From contig SVEM01000002.1 of the NCBI GenBank assembly GCA_015057375.1, forward strand, positions 62,001 through 126,000: 64,000 nucleotides of DNA, read 5' to 3'. Of the stretch, positions 60,904 to 64,000 are shown in pieces. Position 1 is the stretch's first letter; every line of letters begins with the position of its first letter. A program made the position numbers and the translations under genes. Under the pieces are notes generated by a model that was given only the letters and a program-made list of their open reading frames with translations, was not told where the DNA came from and searched no databases. The DNA comes from Lachnospiraceae bacterium. Its GTDB lineage: Bacteria > Bacillota > Clostridia > Lachnospirales > Lachnospiraceae.

Positions 60904-61596
60904 TTAAGAATTTTTGAATCTGTATCCAACTCCCCAGATTGTCTCTATGTACTGAGGCTTAGATGTATCTTTTTCAACCTTTTCTCTTATCTTCTTAATG
61001 TGAACTGTAACTGTAGCCACATCACCAACTGACTCCATACCCCATATCTTCTGGAAAAGCTCCTCTTTGGTAAATACATGGTTTGGATTCTGTGCAAGGA
61101 ATGTAAGAAGGTCAAATTCCTTTGTGGTAAAAATCTTCTCTTCATCATCAACAAAAACTCTTCTTGCAGTCTTGTCAATGCGTATACCGCGAATCTCGAT
61201 ACACTCATTATTATTAGAATTGCTTCCTACAAGTCTTGTATATCTTGAAAGGTGGGCCTTTACTCTTGCAACAAGCTCGCTTGGGCTGAATGGCTTAGTA
61301 ATGTAATCATCTGCTCCAAGACCAAGACCTCTTATCTTATCAATATCATCATTCTTAGAAGATACCATAATAATAGGCATCTCTTTCTTCTCTCTTACTT
61401 TTCTGCATATATCAAATCCATCTATGCCAGGAAGCATAAGATCGAGTATTAACATATCATAGTCCTCTTCAAGGATCTTCTGAGTTCCAATCTCACCGTC
61501 AGTCTCAACGTCAACCTTAAAATCACTGAGCTCCAGGTAATCCTTCTCAAGTTCTGCAATCGCAAGTTCATCTTCAATAATAAGTATCTTATTCAT
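60904..61596 (-). CDS. OmpR-family response regulator
   Basis: ILIIEDELAIAELEKDYL, MLILDLMLPGIDGFDICRKVREK, KPFSPSELVARVKAHL, winged-helix TTKEFDLLTFLAQNPNHVFTKEELFQKIWG. Confidence 0.95.
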   Translation of the reverse strand: MNKILIIEDELAIAELEKDYLELSDFKVDVETDGEIGTQKILEEDYDMLILDLMLPGIDGFDICRKVREKKEMPIIMVSSKNDDIDKIRGLGLGADDYITKPFSPSELVARVKAHLSRYTRLVGSNSNNNECIEIRGIRIDKTARRVFVDDEEKIFTTKEFDLLTFLAQNPNHVFTKEELFQKIWGMESVGDVATVTVHIKKIREKVEKDTSKPQYIETIWGVGYRFKNS

Positions 61597-61752
61597 GCGC
61601 TAATTCACCTATCCTTTTTATTTATCCTTGTTAATATATTTACATAAAAACAACTTACTAAAGCCATAATAAAAAATATTTCTACTATATTATAATACAT
61701 TGTATTAAGAATTTCAAACATTTATTAAAAAAAAATAATATTTATTTGGCAA

Positions 61753-61781
61753 TTGACGATTACACCGAAATATTGTATTCT
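61753..61781 (+). promoter_or_regulatory. Sigma-A-like promoter for metK
   Basis: TTGACG - 17 bp - TATTCT. Confidence 0.65.
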
Positions 61782-61797
61782 CTTTAGAGAGTGTGCC

Positions 61798-61819
61798 AGT
61801 CCGTAAATGGACTTTTTTT
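61798..61819 (+). terminator. Short terminator-like hairpin in the metK leader
   Basis: AGTCC GTAAAT GGACT TTTTTT between promoter and metK RBS. Confidence 0.45.
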
Positions 61820-61840
61820 ATTCAAAAGGAGGAAAAAAGG

Positions 61841-63019
61841 ATGGAAAAGAAACTTTTTACATCTGAATCAGTTACAGAGGGACATCCTGACAAAATATGC
61901 GACCAGATAAGCGACGCAATATTAGATGCTCTTCTTGCACAGGATCCATACAGCCGTGTTGCATGCGAGACATCCATTACTACCGATTTTGTTCTCGTAA
62001 TGGGCGAGATAACAACCAAAGCAAAGATAGATATTGAAGACATTGTACGCAATACTATAAATGAAATCGGATATAACAATCCTGAATACGGATTTGATTG
62101 CAATACATGTGAGATTCTTATAAAGCTTGATTCACAGTCTGATGATATTGCTCTCGGCGTAGACAATTCTATTGAAGCTAAGACCGGTGATGATACAACC
62201 TCATTAACAGGTGCCGGTGACCAGGGTATGATGTTCGGTTATGCAACCGATGAAACCGAGGAGTATATGCCTTATCCTATATACCTTGCTCACAAGCTCA
62301 CAAAGAAATTGTCAGAAGTAAGAAAGAATGGAACACTTCCATATCTCCGCGCTGACGGCAAGAGCCAGGTTACTGTAGAATATGATGAGAATGGCGTTCC
62401 TGTAAGCATTAATGCTATAGTAATTTCTTCACAGCATGCTGCAGAGATTACACAGGAGCAGCTTCGTGCAGACATCAGAAAATATGTTATAGACCCTGTT
62501 ATCCCTGCACACCTTGTGAATGACAACACATTATTTTATATAAATCCAACCGGAAGATTCGTAATCGGCGGACCTAACGGAGACAGCGGACTTACAGGCC
62601 GTAAGATTATCGTAGATACCTACGGCGGTTATGCACGTCACGGCGGTGGCGCTTTCTCAGGAAAAGACTGCACCAAAGTTGACCGTTCTGCAGCTTATGC
62701 AGCCCGTTACGTCGCAAAGAACATTGTTGCAGCAGGTCTTGCTAAGAAATGTGAAATTCAGCTTTCATATGCTATCGGTGTTGCAGAACCTACTTCTATT
62801 ATGATAGACACATTCGGTACAGGAATCATGGATGATTCAGCTTTAGTCGATATCGTAAGAAAGCATTTTAATCTTCGTCCTGACGGAATAATCAACATGC
62901 TTAACCTCAGACAGCCAATCTACAAACAGACTGCTGCCTATGGCCATTTCGGAAGAAATGATCTTAACCTTCCATGGGAAGCAACAGATATGGCAAAAGA
63001 GCTTGAAGCATATCGCTAA
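61841..63019 (+). CDS. metK: S-adenosylmethionine synthetase
   Basis: [68 protein letters not shown]. Confidence 0.98.
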   Translation: MEKKLFTSESVTEGHPDKICDQISDAILDALLAQDPYSRVACETSITTDFVLVMGEITTKAKIDIEDIVRNTINEIGYNNPEYGFDCNTCEILIKLDSQSDDIALGVDNSIEAKTGDDTTSLTGAGDQGMMFGYATDETEEYMPYPIYLAHKLTKKLSEVRKNGTLPYLRADGKSQVTVEYDENGVPVSINAIVISSQHAAEITQEQLRADIRKYVIDPVIPAHLVNDNTLFYINPTGRFVIGGPNGDSGLTGRKIIVDTYGGYARHGGGAFSGKDCTKVDRSAAYAARYVAKNIVAAGLAKKCEIQLSYAIGVAEPTSIMIDTFGTGIMDDSALVDIVRKHFNLRPDGIINMLNLRQPIYKQTAAYGHFGRNDLNLPWEATDMAKELEAYR

Positions 63020-63020
63020 T

Positions 63021-63095
63021 GCCGCTTTAGTTAAATGGATATAACAAGCCCCTCCTAAGGGCTAGTTGAGGGTTCGATTCCCCCAAGCGGTGCCA
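63021..63095 (+). tRNA. tRNA-Arg (anticodon CCT)
   Basis: GCCGCTT/AAGCGGT acceptor, AGCCC CTCCTAA GGGCT anticodon arm, GAGGGTTCGATTCCCCC T arm, encoded CCA. Confidence 0.95.
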
Positions 63096-63101
63096 CAAAA
63101 A

Positions 63102-63149
63102 ATGCCGGAATACTTGAGTGTATCAAGGATTCCGGCTTGATTTTTTTAC
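63102..63149 (+). terminator. Intrinsic terminator after tRNA-Arg
   Basis: GCCGGAAT ... ATTCCGGC followed by TTGATTTTTTT. Confidence 0.75.
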
Positions 63150-63196
63150 TCTCCGTGAATTACCTGTATACTATCGTAAGAACAATTCCAAACCAG

Positions 63197-63808
63197 TTAT
63201 CTCTCTGTATATTTTAAAATCAAAACTCCTTTTATTACTAACAACAGAAATACTACAATTACAGCATATACTTCTCTTGTCATTGTCAAAAATAATACCA
63301 TCAAAATACTGATCACCATCGATACACCTGTCATTATTTTGCTGATTCTATCAATTCCGGATTTTGCTAACAACAGTTTAACAACGCCTGCTGCAATAAG
63401 CGAAATAAACATAATCCAATATAACAAACGATTTAATGACGATGCCTGGGTGTATTCAAATAAATTTACCGAATAAACGAATCCATTTACCATATTAGGA
63501 TAAAGTGGCAATACAATCAGAATAAATGAACATACGTCAAGAATTCCGATTATTAAATCACACATGCTTCGCAGATTTGATTTGTTTTCTTTTTCTGCAA
63601 TGGAAAGCAATTTTTCGCTCGATAACAAATCATCAATTGTTACCGAATAATAATTTGATATTTCTTTTAACGAATCTATACTTGGGTATCCTCTCCCCGA
63701 TTCCCATTTCGATATGGCAGTTCTGGACACATATAAAGCCTCTGCTAGTTCTTCCTGTGTAAGCCCTCTGCTTTTTCGCAATTCCTGAAGCTTTTCATGA
63801 AACTCCAT
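63197..63808 (-). CDS. HTH (XRE-family) transcriptional regulator with membrane C-terminus
   Basis: LQELRKSRGLTQEELAEALYVSRTAISKWESGRGYPSIDSLKEISNYYSVTIDDLLS; C-terminal TM helices. Confidence 0.93.
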   Translation of the reverse strand: MEFHEKLQELRKSRGLTQEELAEALYVSRTAISKWESGRGYPSIDSLKEISNYYSVTIDDLLSSEKLLSIAEKENKSNLRSMCDLIIGILDVCSFILIVLPLYPNMVNGFVYSVNLFEYTQASSLNRLLYWIMFISLIAAGVVKLLLAKSGIDRISKIMTGVSMVISILMVLFLTMTREVYAVIVVFLLLVIKGVLILKYTER

Positions 63809-63819
63809 GACAGAACCTC

Positions 63820-64000
63820 CTACTTGTTTTTTTCTTTATTACAAAATAAAACAACTGCTTTATAAATACAAAACAATCCCGAACTAAGTATAATTGACCC
63901 CACAATATCCGTAAACCAATGAACACCGGAAATTAGTCTTCCCAATACCATAAAAACAGAAAAACAAATGGCAAAAACTTTTACAATACTTTTAACAGTT
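63820..64000 (-). CDS. PAP2 family protein, C-terminal fragment (truncated by window edge)
   Basis: Reverse-strand TVKSIVKVFAICFSVFMVLGRLISGVHWFTDIVGSIILSSGLFCIYKAVVLFCNKEKNK*; GRxxxGVHWxxDIxxG motif. Confidence 0.8.
   Translation of the reverse strand, partial: TVKSIVKVFAICFSVFMVLGRLISGVHWFTDIVGSIILSSGLFCIYKAVVLFCNKEKNK

Noticed and set aside
61782-61841. SAM-I riboswitch before metK
   Set aside because: The leader is only about 55 nt and lacks the multi-stem S-box pattern.
63021-63149. tRNA-Arg as an integration site for a mobile element
   Set aside because: tRNA is followed by a terminator and ordinary genes; no integrase or direct repeat of the tRNA 3' end seen.

Overview
The window looks like chromosomal DNA from a spore-forming, low-GC Firmicute, most likely Lachnospiraceae (inferred from gene content; no search was run). 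About 60 genes can be supported. Most are housekeeping: murI, ddl, ispE, rsmI, ricT, holB, mfd, pth, proS, murA, tadA, cca, metK, SRP RNA and a tRNA-Arg(CCT). There are also sporulation genes (spoIIR, spmA, spmB, a SpoVAF/GerA-like gene) and arabinan-degradation genes (GH51 plus two tandem GH43). The most system-like region is a minus-strand cassette at 1393-8630. It encodes a SNF2 helicase, a DUF6935-like protein, a small Trp-rich membrane protein, a YdjI-like SPFH protein with a zinc-ribbon tail, a DUF4428-like zinc-ribbon protein, a YdjG-like TFIIB zinc-ribbon membrane protein and a YdjH-like TPM protein. Other points of interest are a clear preQ1-I riboswitch before a QueT transporter gene, a His/Cys-rich CobW GTPase next to a CobW-TIGR03943-like fusion, an apparent frameshift/internal deletion joining an acyltransferase and a PAP2 gene, two hairpins that would sequester Shine-Dalgarno sequences, an acidic pentapeptide repeat tail, and a guanylate-kinase-like gene in the usual tmk slot of the holB-ricT-rsmI cluster. 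I saw no CRISPR array, transposase, prophage or rRNA gene.
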